DNA of 64,000 nt from Rhodospirillales bacterium. Lineage in GTDB: Bacteria; Pseudomonadota; Alphaproteobacteria; Micavibrionales; Micavibrionaceae. The stretch covers positions 744,001 through 808,000 of the forward strand of contig CP060238.1 of the NCBI GenBank assembly GCA_023898765.1. The letters are read 5' to 3'. The position numbers and the translations under genes were made by a program. The notes under the pieces were generated by a model that was not told the DNA's origin, made no database searches, and worked only from the letters and a program-made list of their open reading frames with translations. Of the stretch, positions 32,889 through 41,537 are shown piece after piece; position 1 is the first letter of the stretch, and each line of letters starts with the position of its first letter.

Positions 32889-33670
32889 AAATCATGACCT
32901 GGAACATCAATTCTGTGCGATTGCGCAGCGCGATGGTCGTGGACGTGATGCGGAACCACCGGCCGGATATTGTCTGTCTGCAGGAAACAAAATGCCCCGA
33001 TGAATTTTTTCCCGCCGATCTTTTTGCAAAAGAAGGTTATGCGCATCAGCACATCCACGGGATGAAGTCCTATAACGGCGTGTGCATTCTCTCCCGCCTG
33101 CCGTTTGAAAACGCGGAAATCCACGCGCGTGTCGGGCGGGAGGATTGCCGCCATATCGGCGTGTCCTTTAAAGATTTCGATCTGCATAATCTTTATATTC
33201 CGGCGGGCGGGGATGAGCCGGACCGGAAGGTGAATGAAAAATTCGGGCATAAGCTCGATTTTGTTGATGAAATGACGGGCTGGTTTGCGGAGCGCTATAG
33301 CGCGGATAAAGCTGTGATTACGCTGGGGGATTTCAACATCGCGCCGCGCGAGCACGACGTCTGGTCGCATAAACAGCTTTTGAATGTGGTATCGCATACG
33401 CCGGTCGAGGTGGAGAAGCTCGATAAAATGTACGCCTCTTTAGACTGGACGGACGCCGTTCGCCATTTCGTGCCGGAGGAGAAAAAATGCTATAGCTGGT
33501 GGAGCTACCGCAACCGGGACTGGAAAAAATCAAACCGCGGACGGCGGCTGGATCATATCTGGGTGACAGCTCCCCTGGTGCCCAAACTCAAAAGCCACGC
33601 GATCCTGACCGAAACCCGCGATCTCGAAAAACCGTCCGATCACGTGCCGGTGATGATCGAGCTGGGGTGA
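32885..33670 (+). CDS. xth: exodeoxyribonuclease III
   Basis: A 261-residue AP endonuclease of the exonuclease III family. TWNINSVRLR, the metal-binding Glu in LQETKCPDEFF, the NGVCILSR strand, the catalytic Asp and Asn in LGDFNIAPREHD, WWSYRNRDWKKSNRGRRLDHIWV, and the terminal SDHVPVMIEL with catalytic His are all present. It repairs abasic sites and 3' blocks. Its ATG overlaps the preceding stop (ATGA), so it is translationally coupled with the formyltransferase gene. Confidence 0.95.
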   Translation: MKIMTWNINSVRLRSAMVVDVMRNHRPDIVCLQETKCPDEFFPADLFAKEGYAHQHIHGMKSYNGVCILSRLPFENAEIHARVGREDCRHIGVSFKDFDLHNLYIPAGGDEPDRKVNEKFGHKLDFVDEMTGWFAERYSADKAVITLGDFNIAPREHDVWSHKQLLNVVSHTPVEVEKLDKMYASLDWTDAVRHFVPEEKKCYSWWSYRNRDWKKSNRGRRLDHIWVTAPLVPKLKSHAILTETRDLEKPSDHVPVMIELG

Positions 33671-33675
33671 ATCTA

Positions 33676-33704
33676 TTGACTTTACATAATTATAATGATA
33701 TAAG
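33676..33704 (+). promoter_or_regulatory. candidate promoter, possibly leaderless
   Basis: TTGACT (33676-33681) is followed after 17 bases by TATAAG (33699-33704). The expected transcript start falls at about 33711, right at the ATG at 33712. No Shine-Dalgarno sequence precedes that ATG, which fits a leaderless mRNA. A better TATAAT at 33691-33696 is too close to this -35. Confidence 0.5.
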
Positions 33705-33711
33705 ACTTATC

Positions 33712-33921
33712 ATGAAAAAAGAATGGGACACAAAGGCGAAGGTGAATACTGACAATCGTCGGGGGGTTTTAATAGATGGCGATGAGGTTATTTCGGAAGG
33801 GACCGTCAACACGACGGACGCGGACGCGCCTGTGTCTGAGAAAGATCAAAAAACCTACGGGAAAGACGGCAAGCTCAAGGGGCCGCAAAAGGGACAGCTT
33901 CCCCCGGGTCTAAAAGCCTAG
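33712..33921 (+). CDS. small charged protein, unknown
   Basis: A 69-residue, very hydrophilic protein with Lys and Asp in plenty and no Cys or hydrophobic core, probably disordered (MKKEWDTKAKVNTDNRRG; KTYGKDGKLKGPQKGQLPPG). It starts with ATG at 33712 immediately after the predicted promoter's start point, without a ribosome binding site. I recognise no family. The longer in-frame extension to 33499 overlaps the exonuclease gene and is not supported. Confidence 0.5.
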   Translation: MKKEWDTKAKVNTDNRRGVLIDGDEVISEGTVNTTDADAPVSEKDQKTYGKDGKLKGPQKGQLPPGLKA

Positions 33922-33956
33922 AGCATTCTGCAATCAGGTCGAGTTGCAACCCATTT

Positions 33957-34024
33957 TGTCACCCTGAGCCGAAGGCGAAGGATCTGGGCGTTTCCCGGAG
34001 CTTCTTCGCTGCGCTCGGAAATGA
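33957..34024. repeat. imperfect palindromic (REP-like) intergenic element
   Basis: The left arm GTCACCCTGAGCCGAAGGCG is followed by AAGGATCT, and the right arm CTTCGCTGCGCTCGGAAATG is followed by ACA. The arms are complementary with mismatches. A related hairpin lies at 59018-59045. Such elements are scattered between genes in many proteobacteria. It lies between the small gene at 33712 and the 3' end of typA, where it could act as an mRNA 3'-end stabiliser. Confidence 0.55.
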
Positions 34025-34073
34025 CAGGATGGAGCCAAGCCTTAAGCGATGAGCGCTCTGACGTATCCAAACG

Positions 34074-35918
34074 CTATTCCGCGCCTGCTTTGGCTTCCTT
34101 GCGCCGCGCGCTCACGCGGTCGGTTGCGGAAAGGTGGACCTTGCGCAGGCGCAGGGATTTCGGCGTGACCTCGACCAGTTCGTCTTCGTTGATATAGGCC
34201 ATCATTTCTTCCAGCCCCATTTTCCTCGGCGGGGTAAGCGTCACGGCCTCGTCCGTGCCGGAAGCGCGGACATTGGTCAGTTTTTTGCCCTTGAGGACGT
34301 TGACGTCCAGATCGTTTTCGCGGTTATGCTCGCCGATAATCATCCCCTGATAGACCGGGTCGTTGTGGGAGACGAACATAACGCCGCGGTCCTGCAGGTT
34401 GAAGATCGCGTAGGCGACGGCCTGCCCTTTATCGGTGGAAATAAGGGCGCCGTTCCGGCGTCCCCGGATTTTTCCTTTATAGGGCCCGTAGGAATGAAAG
34501 AGGCGGTTCATAATTCCAGTACCGCGCGTGTCGGTTAGAAACTGCGACTGGTACCCGATCAGGCCGCGCGAAGGTGCCAGAAAAGTGATGCGGGTTTTGC
34601 CTGCGCCGGAGGGGCGCATATCGTTCAGGTCCGCTTTCCGGTCCGTCATTTTTTCGACCACCGCGCCCGTATACGCGTCATCGACATCCACGATGACCTC
34701 TTCGTACGGCTCCAGCGTTTCCCCGTTTTCCCCTTCTTTCAAAAGCACGCGCGGGCGGGAGACGGAAAGTTCAAATCCTTCCCGGCGCATGGTTTCGATC
34801 AAAACGCCAAGCTGGAGCTCGCCGCGGCCGGCGAGTTCAAAGGCGTCTTTGCCCGCCGTTTCGGACACGCGGATCGCCACATTTGTTTCGGCTTCGGCCT
34901 TCAGGCGCTCGCGGATCATGACGGAGGTGAGTTTTTTTCCTTCTGTTCCTGCCAGAGGAGAATCGTTGACGGAAATGGTGACGGCCATGGTCGGCGGGTC
35001 GACGGGGTGCGCTTCGATCGGCTCGGTAACATCCGGAGCGCAAATGGTATCGGCCACGGATGTTTTTTGCATGCCGGCCAGACAGATGATGTCTCCGGCG
35101 ACAGCCTCTTCGACGGGAACGCGGTCCACGCCGGAAAATGCCATGAGTTTCGTCAGCCGGAACGTTTCGACTTTTTCGCCTTTCAGGTTCAGGGCTTTGA
35201 CGGGCATGTTGACTTTGGCCTTGCCGCTGTAAATCCGGCCCGTGAGCATCCGTCCCAGATAGGGGTCGGCGCTCAGGAGCGTGGTGAGCATGGAAAAGGG
35301 GGCGTTCGCGTCCAGCCCCGGCGCGGGCACGTGGCGCAGGACGAGTTCCAGAAGCGGGTGCAGGTTTTTCCGTGGGCCATTGAGTTCCTCATCGCACCAG
35401 CCGTCGCGGCCGGAGGCGTATAGGACCGGGAAATCGAGCTGTTCGTCGGTGGCGTCCAGCGCGGAAAACAGGTCGAAGACCTCGTTTAAAACGTCATCGG
35501 GGCGGGCATCGGCGCGGTCGATCTTGTTGATCATGACAATCGGGCGCAGGCCGAGCTTGAGGGCTTTTCCCAGAACGAATTTTGTCTGCGGCAGCGGGCC
35601 TTCCGCCGCATCGATAAGCAAAATCGCCCCGTCCGCCATGTGCAGGACGCGCTCCACCTCGCCGCCGAAATCGGCGTGTCCCGGCGTGTCGATGATATTG
35701 ATTCGGGTGTTTTCCCAGTCAATGGCCGTGCATTTGGCCAGGATGGTGATGCCGCGCTCTTTCTCCAGGTCATTGGAATCCATCACCCGCTCATCCACCT
35801 CCTGATTGTCGCGGAAAGACCCGCTTTGTTTCAGGATGGAATCGATTAACGTGGTTTTGCCGTGATCGACATGGGCGATGATGGCAATATTGCGGATATT
35901 TTCAGGTTTCAGGTTCAT
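34074..35918 (-). CDS. typA: ribosome-associated GTPase TypA/BipA
   Basis: A 614-residue translational GTPase. NIAIIAHVDHGKTTLIDSIL is the P-loop, ERGITILAK switch I, DTPGHADFGGEVER switch II and NKIDRADAR the base-specificity loop. EF-G-like domains II, III and V follow, and the BipA-specific C-terminal region includes SRGLIGYQSQFLTDTRGTGIM and the GEHNRENDLDVNVLKGKKLTNVRASG block. It binds the 70S ribosome and helps 50S assembly and stress growth. It is a single gene read towards the exonuclease region. Confidence 0.97.
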   Translation of the reverse strand: MNLKPENIRNIAIIAHVDHGKTTLIDSILKQSGSFRDNQEVDERVMDSNDLEKERGITILAKCTAIDWENTRINIIDTPGHADFGGEVERVLHMADGAILLIDAAEGPLPQTKFVLGKALKLGLRPIVMINKIDRADARPDDVLNEVFDLFSALDATDEQLDFPVLYASGRDGWCDEELNGPRKNLHPLLELVLRHVPAPGLDANAPFSMLTTLLSADPYLGRMLTGRIYSGKAKVNMPVKALNLKGEKVETFRLTKLMAFSGVDRVPVEEAVAGDIICLAGMQKTSVADTICAPDVTEPIEAHPVDPPTMAVTISVNDSPLAGTEGKKLTSVMIRERLKAEAETNVAIRVSETAGKDAFELAGRGELQLGVLIETMRREGFELSVSRPRVLLKEGENGETLEPYEEVIVDVDDAYTGAVVEKMTDRKADLNDMRPSGAGKTRITFLAPSRGLIGYQSQFLTDTRGTGIMNRLFHSYGPYKGKIRGRRNGALISTDKGQAVAYAIFNLQDRGVMFVSHNDPVYQGMIIGEHNRENDLDVNVLKGKKLTNVRASGTDEAVTLTPPRKMGLEEMMAYINEDELVEVTPKSLRLRKVHLSATDRVSARRKEAKAGAE

Positions 35919-35968
35919 GGGCGCTTACATACAGGGCTGCATACAAAAAAGCCAGATATTTCTGCGCA

Positions 35969-36577
35969 TTATGGTGTTTCCCATGTCACATCCAGCGCAG
36001 GCAGGCCGTCAAGATTTTCCCGGCTCCATCGGTAGCGGTTTGCAAGCGTTCCGTCCGGCAGGAGCAAGTCCTTTTTTGCGCATCCTTCCTTTTCAAAGCC
36101 AAGTTTTTCAATCACCCTTTGGCTTTTTTCATTGCCTTCCGCGTAGTCTATAACGACCGTTTTGGCCCCCAATACCTTGAAGGCATAACGCGTCAGGGCG
36201 TTTGCCGCTTCTGTCGCATAGCCTTTTCCCTGTGCGTCTTTTCGGACCCAGTAGCCGATTTCAAACCGCCCTATCTTCCAGTCAAAACGGTGCAGTCCCG
36301 TAAAAACGACCATTTCCCCGCTGCTTTTTTCAAAGCCGTGTACACGAAGGTCTTTACGCAGGATGAAATCGGCATAGGCTTGCCGGATGTTGGCCTCTGA
36401 ATCTTCTTCAGTGCCGATATCTGTGGCCCACGGCATCCAGCGGTGGAGCATCTCCCACGTTTGCATCTTGGCCGCGTGCATTTCCTTCCCGTCGCCGGGC
36501 AGCACGTTGCGCAAGGTCAAACGCGGTGTTTCGATCGGCATGGGAATATCGATTAAAAGCGTGCGGTCTTCGGGCAT
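35969..36577 (-). CDS. GNAT N-acetyltransferase (RimJ/RimL type)
   Basis: A 202-residue acetyltransferase_3 protein. IETPRLTLRNVLPGDGKEM is the typical N-terminus of RimJ/RimL-like enzymes. FEIGYWVRKDAQGKGYATEA holds the acetyl-CoA pyrophosphate loop (Q-x-x-G-x-G/A), and SQRVIEKLGFEKEG the late strand. Substrates in this group range from ribosomal protein N-termini to small amines and cannot be told here. It lies 12 bases past the stop of the SDHAF4-like gene on the same strand, so they may share a transcript. Confidence 0.85.
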   Translation of the reverse strand: MPEDRTLLIDIPMPIETPRLTLRNVLPGDGKEMHAAKMQTWEMLHRWMPWATDIGTEEDSEANIRQAYADFILRKDLRVHGFEKSSGEMVVFTGLHRFDWKIGRFEIGYWVRKDAQGKGYATEAANALTRYAFKVLGAKTVVIDYAEGNEKSQRVIEKLGFEKEGCAKKDLLLPDGTLANRYRWSRENLDGLPALDVTWETP

Positions 36578-36589
36578 GGGTTTAAACTT

Positions 36590-36754
36590 TTAAAAATCGC
36601 TGCAGCGCCCGCCGACTTCCCAGTCGCCGTAACGGGTGGGTTCCGGACCGACAGGGCCGCCAATCTCCTTCGGCGGCTCCTGCCCGGTTTTCCCCTGTTT
36701 TTGTTCGGGAATCCGCTTTCCGCTTGATTTTTTTCTGGGCTTTTTGTCCGTCAT
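36590..36754 (-). CDS. SDHAF4/DUF1674 family protein
   Basis: A 54-residue frame, too short for usual cut-offs. Its C-terminal 25 residues are the DUF1674 signature: EIGGPVGPEPTRYGDWE followed by GGRCSDF. The N-terminus is Lys-rich and disordered. Eukaryotic SDHAF4 binds the flavinylated succinate dehydrogenase flavoprotein during complex II assembly; alphaproteobacterial homologues are thought to act likewise. Its ATG lies on the CATG palindrome at 36752-36755, back to back with a possible plus-strand start of chorismate mutase. In alphaproteobacteria this gene is commonly beside rsmB, as here. Confidence 0.9.
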   Translation of the reverse strand: MTDKKPRKKSSGKRIPEQKQGKTGQEPPKEIGGPVGPEPTRYGDWEVGGRCSDF

Positions 36755-36770
36755 GGCTAAACTGCGCTTT

Positions 36771-37058
36771 ATGGAGATATTGAAACCTTACCGCGCCCGT
36801 ATCGATGCGCTGGACGACCAGATTATTGATCTTCTGGCCCAGCGTCTAGAGATTATTCACGAAGTGGCGGAGCTGAAAGCCGCGCGCGATATTCCGGCCG
36901 TGCTGGAGGACCGCGTGGAAGAGGTTATCGAGCGCTGCGTCGCCCGCGCAAAGGAAAAAGGCGCAGACGGGCAGATTATCCGCAGGCTTTACACGGTTCT
37001 TGTGACGGCGTGCTGCGATCTTGAAAACGACCATATCCGTAAAAACGATGCAGCCTGA
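36771..37058 (+). CDS. chorismate mutase (AroQ type)
   Basis: A 95-residue, all-helical AroQ-class chorismate mutase. Features are YRARIDALDDQIIDLLAQR (helix 1 with the substrate Arg), the Arg-Asp of KAARDIP, an acidic helix VLEDRVEEVIERC, and the final helix with the Gln/Arg-rich QIIRRLYTVLV. It converts chorismate to prephenate for Phe and Tyr synthesis. Neither the ATG at 36771 nor the earlier one at 36753 has a good ribosome site; I prefer 36771 because it leaves the opposing start at 36754 free. Its stop overlaps the start of rsmB by eleven bases. Confidence 0.88.
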   Translation: MEILKPYRARIDALDDQIIDLLAQRLEIIHEVAELKAARDIPAVLEDRVEEVIERCVARAKEKGADGQIIRRLYTVLVTACCDLENDHIRKNDAA

Positions 37059-38373
37059 ACCGACCCTTCCCCTGTCAGACGGTTTGTCCGCGCGAAGCGC
37101 CGCCCTGAAGATACTGGACCAGGTTTTGCAAAAAAAGCGGCCGCTGGACCAGGTCCTGGAATCCGAACGGGCTTTTTACAGTTTGCCGGGGCGCGAGCGC
37201 GCTTTTACCCGTATGCTGGTATCAACGGTGCTGCGCCGGAAAGGCCAGCTTGACGACCTGATCCGCCGCGCCATGAACAGGGGGGAAGAGCCGCGCCCGG
37301 AAACGCTGCGCCATATTCTTTACATCGGCATCACGCAGCTCCTTTTTATGGATGTGCCGGACCACGCGGCGGTGGATACGTCCGTTTCGCTGGCAAAAGC
37401 CGAAGGGGCGGAGCGGCAAAAAGGCTTTATCAACGCGGTGCTGCGCCGGATGATTTCCGAAGGGCGCGAGTGGGTCAAAAAGCAGGATCCCGTTCAGACG
37501 AATGTGCCGGAGTGGATTTTAAAAGACTGGATTGCGACATACGGCCTGATCGAAGCGGCGGAAATTGCGCAGGGATCTTTGACAGAGGCGCCGCTGGATA
37601 TAACCGTGAAGGATAAGGGAGAAATAAAATTATGGGAGGGGGCGCTGGGTGCCAGCGCGCTGCCGACCGGTTCCTTGCGGCGCAGCGGCGGCGGGAATGT
37701 CACCGAGCTTGCCGGGTTTGCGGATGGAAGCTGGTGGGTGCAGGATGCTTCGGCGGCGCTGCCGGCGCGTTTGTTCGGCGACAGGAAAGACAAAACAGTT
37801 GTGGATCTGTGCGCGGCGCCGGGAGGTAAGACCATGCAGCTTGCCTCCATGGGCGCAAATGTAATCGCCGTCGACCGCTCGACTTCGCGCATGAAAATCC
37901 TTTTCCAAAATCTGGACCGGACGAATCTGAGGGCCCGCGTTGAAACCGTGATTGCGGACGGGGCGGAATGGAAGCCCCAGAAGCCTGTTGACGCCGTGCT
38001 GCTTGACGCGCCCTGCAGCGCCACGGGGACTATCCGGCGCCACCCGGATTTGCTCCATTTGAAAACGCCAAAGGATATAGAGCAGCTTTGCGCGATTCAG
38101 GGACGGCTTCTCGATAATGCCGCCGGAATTTTGCAGCCGGGCGGGACCCTGATTTACTGCACCTGCTCCCTGCAAAAGGCGGAAGGGGAGGGGCAAATCA
38201 CCTCCTTCCTCTACCGGCATCCGGAGTTTCGCCGCGCGCCCGTTAAGGCCGGGGAAATCGGCAATATCGAAGGGGCGATTACGCTGGATGGGGATGTGCG
38301 CCTCCTGCCCTATCATCTGGCCCCGCATGGCGGCATGGATGGGTTTTTTATCTCGCGGCTTAAAAAATTCTGA
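37048..38373 (+). CDS. rsmB: 16S rRNA m5C967 methyltransferase family (RsmB)
   Basis: A 441-residue protein. Residues about 20-160 are a NusB-like RNA-binding domain (RSAALKILDQVLQKKRPLDQ). Residues about 235-441 form the Fmu/Sun SAM methyltransferase domain: VVDLCAAPGGKTMQLA, the Cys of motif IV in LLDAPCSATGTIRRHPD, and the catalytic Cys of motif VI in IYCTCSLQKAEGE. It methylates a cytosine of 16S rRNA. The start at ATG 37048 is chosen over a TTG at 37021. It belongs to the rsmB-rpe-heparinase series common in alphaproteobacteria. Confidence 0.94.
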   Translation: MQPEPTLPLSDGLSARSAALKILDQVLQKKRPLDQVLESERAFYSLPGRERAFTRMLVSTVLRRKGQLDDLIRRAMNRGEEPRPETLRHILYIGITQLLFMDVPDHAAVDTSVSLAKAEGAERQKGFINAVLRRMISEGREWVKKQDPVQTNVPEWILKDWIATYGLIEAAEIAQGSLTEAPLDITVKDKGEIKLWEGALGASALPTGSLRRSGGGNVTELAGFADGSWWVQDASAALPARLFGDRKDKTVVDLCAAPGGKTMQLASMGANVIAVDRSTSRMKILFQNLDRTNLRARVETVIADGAEWKPQKPVDAVLLDAPCSATGTIRRHPDLLHLKTPKDIEQLCAIQGRLLDNAAGILQPGGTLIYCTCSLQKAEGEGQITSFLYRHPEFRRAPVKAGEIGNIEGAITLDGDVRLLPYHLAPHGGMDGFFISRLKKF

Positions 38374-38452
38374 CGAGAGGATTGGACCTGTGGATAAAAT
38401 CTGTATAGAATAGGCCCAAACGGTCTTTTTTCTTCGAAAAACATACATCCAT

Positions 38453-39112
38453 ATGCCTGAGCCCATTAAAATAGCCCCGTCTATTCTGTCTGCCGATTTT
38501 GCCGATCTGGGCGCGGAAATCCGCCGTCTGGATGACGCCGGGGCCGATTATATCCATGTGGATGTGATGGACGGCCATTTTGTGCCCAATATCACGATCG
38601 GTCCGGCCGTCGTGAAGGCCTTGCGCCCCCATACCCGGAAACCTTTCGATGTGCATTTGATGATCGCCCCTGTGGATTTGTTCGTGCAGGATTTTGCGGA
38701 GGCTGGCGCGGATATTATCACCGTGCATCCTGAATCCGGCGCGCATTTGCACCGGACGCTGCAGAGCATCAAGGCTTTGGGTAAAAAAGCGGGTGTCGCC
38801 CTCAATCCTGCGACGCATACCGATGTGCTGGACAATGTGATGGATCTGGTGGATTTGATCCTGGTTATGACGGTCAATCCGGGCTTTGGCGGGCAGGCGT
38901 TTATTCCGCTTCTGGACAAGATCGGGGATGTGCGCGCACGCATCGATGCGTGCGGGCGGGAGATCGATCTGGAGGTCGATGGCGGCATCAATGCCGATAC
39001 CGCGCGGGATGTCGTAAAGGCCGGCGCGAATGTGCTGGTGGCCGGAACGGCGACCTTCAAAGGCGGACCGGAGGCCTATGCCGGAAATATCAAAGCGCTT
39101 CGGGGGGCCTGA
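38453..39112 (+). CDS. rpe: ribulose-phosphate 3-epimerase
   Basis: A 219-residue TIM-barrel enzyme that interconverts ribulose-5-P and xylulose-5-P in the pentose phosphate pathway. The N-terminal KIAPSILSADFADLG, the metal-binding HVDVMDGHFVPNITIGP, the FDVHLMI strand, VNPGFGGQAFIP and the phosphate-binding EVDGGINADTA / VAGTATF are all in place. Its TGA is immediately followed by the ATG of the heparinase-like gene. Confidence 0.96.
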   Translation: MPEPIKIAPSILSADFADLGAEIRRLDDAGADYIHVDVMDGHFVPNITIGPAVVKALRPHTRKPFDVHLMIAPVDLFVQDFAEAGADIITVHPESGAHLHRTLQSIKALGKKAGVALNPATHTDVLDNVMDLVDLILVMTVNPGFGGQAFIPLLDKIGDVRARIDACGREIDLEVDGGINADTARDVVKAGANVLVAGTATFKGGPEAYAGNIKALRGA

Positions 39113-40765
39113 ATGAATTTCCAGTTTGTCCGAAGCGTCAAGCATTCCCTGCATCGCCGGATGCATCGTCTGGCCTGTAATTCCCTCCTTTACGGCTGGT
39201 CCTCTTTCAGCGGCGCGACTCCGCAGGGTCTTTTGTTCAGCCCGCGCGATTTGTGGCCCGGCAGCGCGGATCAAGGGCGCTGGCTTGTTCATTCCGGGGT
39301 CTTTGCCCTTGGCGGAGACACTCTGGAACTTCACAATGCGGACTGGCATCCCGGGGAGGCGAGCGAAAGCTGGATCGAGCATCTTCACAGTTTCGACTGG
39401 CTGCGGGATTTAAAGGCGCTGGGCGGGGATCAGGGGCGTCTGGCGGCCCGCGCGATGGTCAAAAGCTGGATCGAGCATCACCACGGCTGGCATGAGCTTT
39501 ACTGGCGCAGCGACATTCTGGGCCGCCGCGTGGCAAACTGGGCCGCGGGTTTCGATTTTTTCGGCGAAAGCGCGGACGAGGATTTTCAGGAAATGTTTTT
39601 TTGTTGCCTGTCCCGTCAGGTGCATCATCTTGCCAGGGCATTGCCGGGGGCGGTCACAGGATTGCCTTTGCTGCATGCAATTAAAGGGCTGGCATATGGG
39701 GGGTTGATTTTTGAAGGGCGGGAGGCCGATCTGGAGCGGGCGCTTAACCTGCTGGACCGTGAACTGGACCGGCAGATTTTAAGCGACGGCGGGCATATCA
39801 GCCGCAATCCGCAAAGCCTGCTTGAGGCCATAAAAATCCTGATCGATATACGCGGCGCGTTGCAGCAGGGCGGTTATCCTCCGCTGGAAAAAGTGCAGTT
39901 TGCGCTGGATCGCGCGGTGCCGGCCCTTCGGTTTTTCCGGCACGGGGACCGGCGTTTTGCGCTGTTCAATGGCACCCAGGAAGGCGACGAAGATACGCTC
40001 AAGCTGGTTTTGATGCATGCTGGCTCCCGCGCAAAAGTTCTAAACAGCCTGCCGGAAACGGGCTTTGAACGCGCGGTTTTGGGCAAGGGATTTCTTATCA
40101 TGGATTGCGGGAAGCCGCCTTCCTATCCGCACGACCGGGGCGTTCATGCGGCCCCCTTATCCTTTGAGTTCAGCTACGGGCGCGAGCGCATTTTTGTCAA
40201 TTGCGGATCGCATCCGACAAACGAGGCGTGGAAAGATGCCCTGCGCGCAGCGCCGGCCCATAATGCGCTGGTGATCGACGACCGGAATATTTGCGAGGTG
40301 CACGCGGACGGCTCTTTGGTTCGCAAGCCCCGCAAGGTCTTGGTCACGCGCGAGGACAAGCCGGACCGCGTTTTGATGGATGCCTGTCATGACGGCTATG
40401 TCCCGCTGAACGGGATTACGCATCGCCGCCGTTTGCTTTTCAGCGATCAGGGGCATGATTTGCGCGGGGAAGAAAACCTGAGCTGCTCTGTCGGGCTGGG
40501 GCGCGTCCACAAGATTGCCGTCCGGTTTCATTTGCATCCGCGTGTTTCGGTATCCCTGGTGCAGGGGGGAACGGAGGCGCTTTTGCAGTTAAAGAGCGGC
40601 ACGGGCTGGCGTTTTGTAGCGGAAGGGGCCGTTTTGTCGGTCGAAAACAGTATCTATCTGGGACAGGGCGTTCGCCCCGCAAAAACAAAACAGCTTGTCT
40701 TGACCGCAACAATGCAGAGCGATCTTGCCAAAATAAAATGGGGTTTGAAGTGTGAAGGCGCTTAA
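39113..40765 (+). CDS. heparinase II/III family protein
   Basis: A 550-residue protein without a signal peptide. The N-terminal half is an alpha-helical toroid (SWIEHLHSFDWLRDL, ISRNPQSLLEAIKILIDIRG). The C-terminal half is the heparinase II/III beta-sandwich, seen as HAAPLSFEFSYGRERIFVNCGSH, APAHNALVIDDRN and the HRRRLLFSDQGHDLRGEE region. Homologues sit next to rpe and rsmB in many alphaproteobacteria. A uronate-polymer lyase activity is implied by the fold but has not been shown for this conserved group. Its TAA overlaps the stop codon of the convergent cold-shock gene. Confidence 0.88.
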   Translation: MNFQFVRSVKHSLHRRMHRLACNSLLYGWSSFSGATPQGLLFSPRDLWPGSADQGRWLVHSGVFALGGDTLELHNADWHPGEASESWIEHLHSFDWLRDLKALGGDQGRLAARAMVKSWIEHHHGWHELYWRSDILGRRVANWAAGFDFFGESADEDFQEMFFCCLSRQVHHLARALPGAVTGLPLLHAIKGLAYGGLIFEGREADLERALNLLDRELDRQILSDGGHISRNPQSLLEAIKILIDIRGALQQGGYPPLEKVQFALDRAVPALRFFRHGDRRFALFNGTQEGDEDTLKLVLMHAGSRAKVLNSLPETGFERAVLGKGFLIMDCGKPPSYPHDRGVHAAPLSFEFSYGRERIFVNCGSHPTNEAWKDALRAAPAHNALVIDDRNICEVHADGSLVRKPRKVLVTREDKPDRVLMDACHDGYVPLNGITHRRRLLFSDQGHDLRGEENLSCSVGLGRVHKIAVRFHLHPRVSVSLVQGGTEALLQLKSGTGWRFVAEGAVLSVENSIYLGQGVRPAKTKQLVLTATMQSDLAKIKWGLKCEGA

Positions 40766-41316
40766 GCCTGTTTCTGGCTTTTTTGCCGAGCCGTTTCGTA
40801 AGAATCCAGAAGATCGAAGTCAATAACTTCCCGCCCTTTGGAAACGCTGCGGATTTTCATTCGAACCCTTTGCCCGGGGATAAGAAGGGAAAGACCGTGC
40901 CGTTCCAGACAGGTCTGGTGCACGAAAACGTCTTTTTGTTCGTCTTCGGGGATAATAAAGCCAAACCCTTTGTCCGGCTTGTACCACTTTACCGTCCCTT
41001 CCATTTCTTCGAAAACCTCTTCCCCGTCTTCTTCCAGGCGGAAAGAAATAGGGCTGGGGTCTTCCCCGGCATCGACAAGTTCCTGAACATGGGTGACAAG
41101 CGCGCCTTTGGGGCCTTTGACAATGCTGCACATCAGGATGGCCCCTTCGCCGAGCTCCTGAATGCCGGCGTCCTGAAGGGTCGTGATATGCACGAAGGCA
41201 TCGCAAGGGTCTTCTTCGGGAACAATAAACCCGAAGCCTTTGGTTGCGTTAAACCATTTTAATTGTGCCCGGACCGGCGGAGTGCTCGGTGCGGCGTCGC
41301 AGGGGGGTGCTTCCAT
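40762..41316 (-). CDS. double cold-shock domain protein
   Basis: A 184-residue protein with two cold-shock (OB-fold) domains joined by an acidic linker. Domain 1 (about 18-80) has LKWFNATKGFGFIVPEED and CDAFVHITTLQDAG; domain 2 (about 108-172) has VKWYKPDKGFGFIIPEDEQKDVFVHQTCLE. RNP1 (KGFGFI) and RNP2 (VFVH or AFVH) motifs, with their RNA-binding aromatics, are intact in both. Two-domain CspA-like proteins are characteristic of alphaproteobacteria and act as RNA chaperones in stationary phase or cold. The start is the ATG at 41316; the AT-rich 220-base region upstream should hold its promoter and that of the acyl-CoA ligase. Confidence 0.93.
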   Translation of the reverse strand: MEAPPCDAAPSTPPVRAQLKWFNATKGFGFIVPEEDPCDAFVHITTLQDAGIQELGEGAILMCSIVKGPKGALVTHVQELVDAGEDPSPISFRLEEDGEEVFEEMEGTVKWYKPDKGFGFIIPEDEQKDVFVHQTCLERHGLSLLIPGQRVRMKIRSVSKGREVIDFDLLDSYETARQKSQKQA

Positions 41317-41537
41317 CGTCAAGAAACAAATCCTTAATTATTATAAAAAGAGGTAACAAAGAAAGAATACAAATAGAACTTTGACCTTATTTTTACCATT
41401 ATTGTGGCGTGTGTGCCAATGTTAAAAAAAAGAAATGATTATAGAAAATTTTGAAACGGGTAAAATAGCCGCGGGTTTGAAGTGACAAAAGCGGCCCGCA
41501 GGCGGTAGAGTAACAAAAAAAACAGGTGAGCTTTTTC

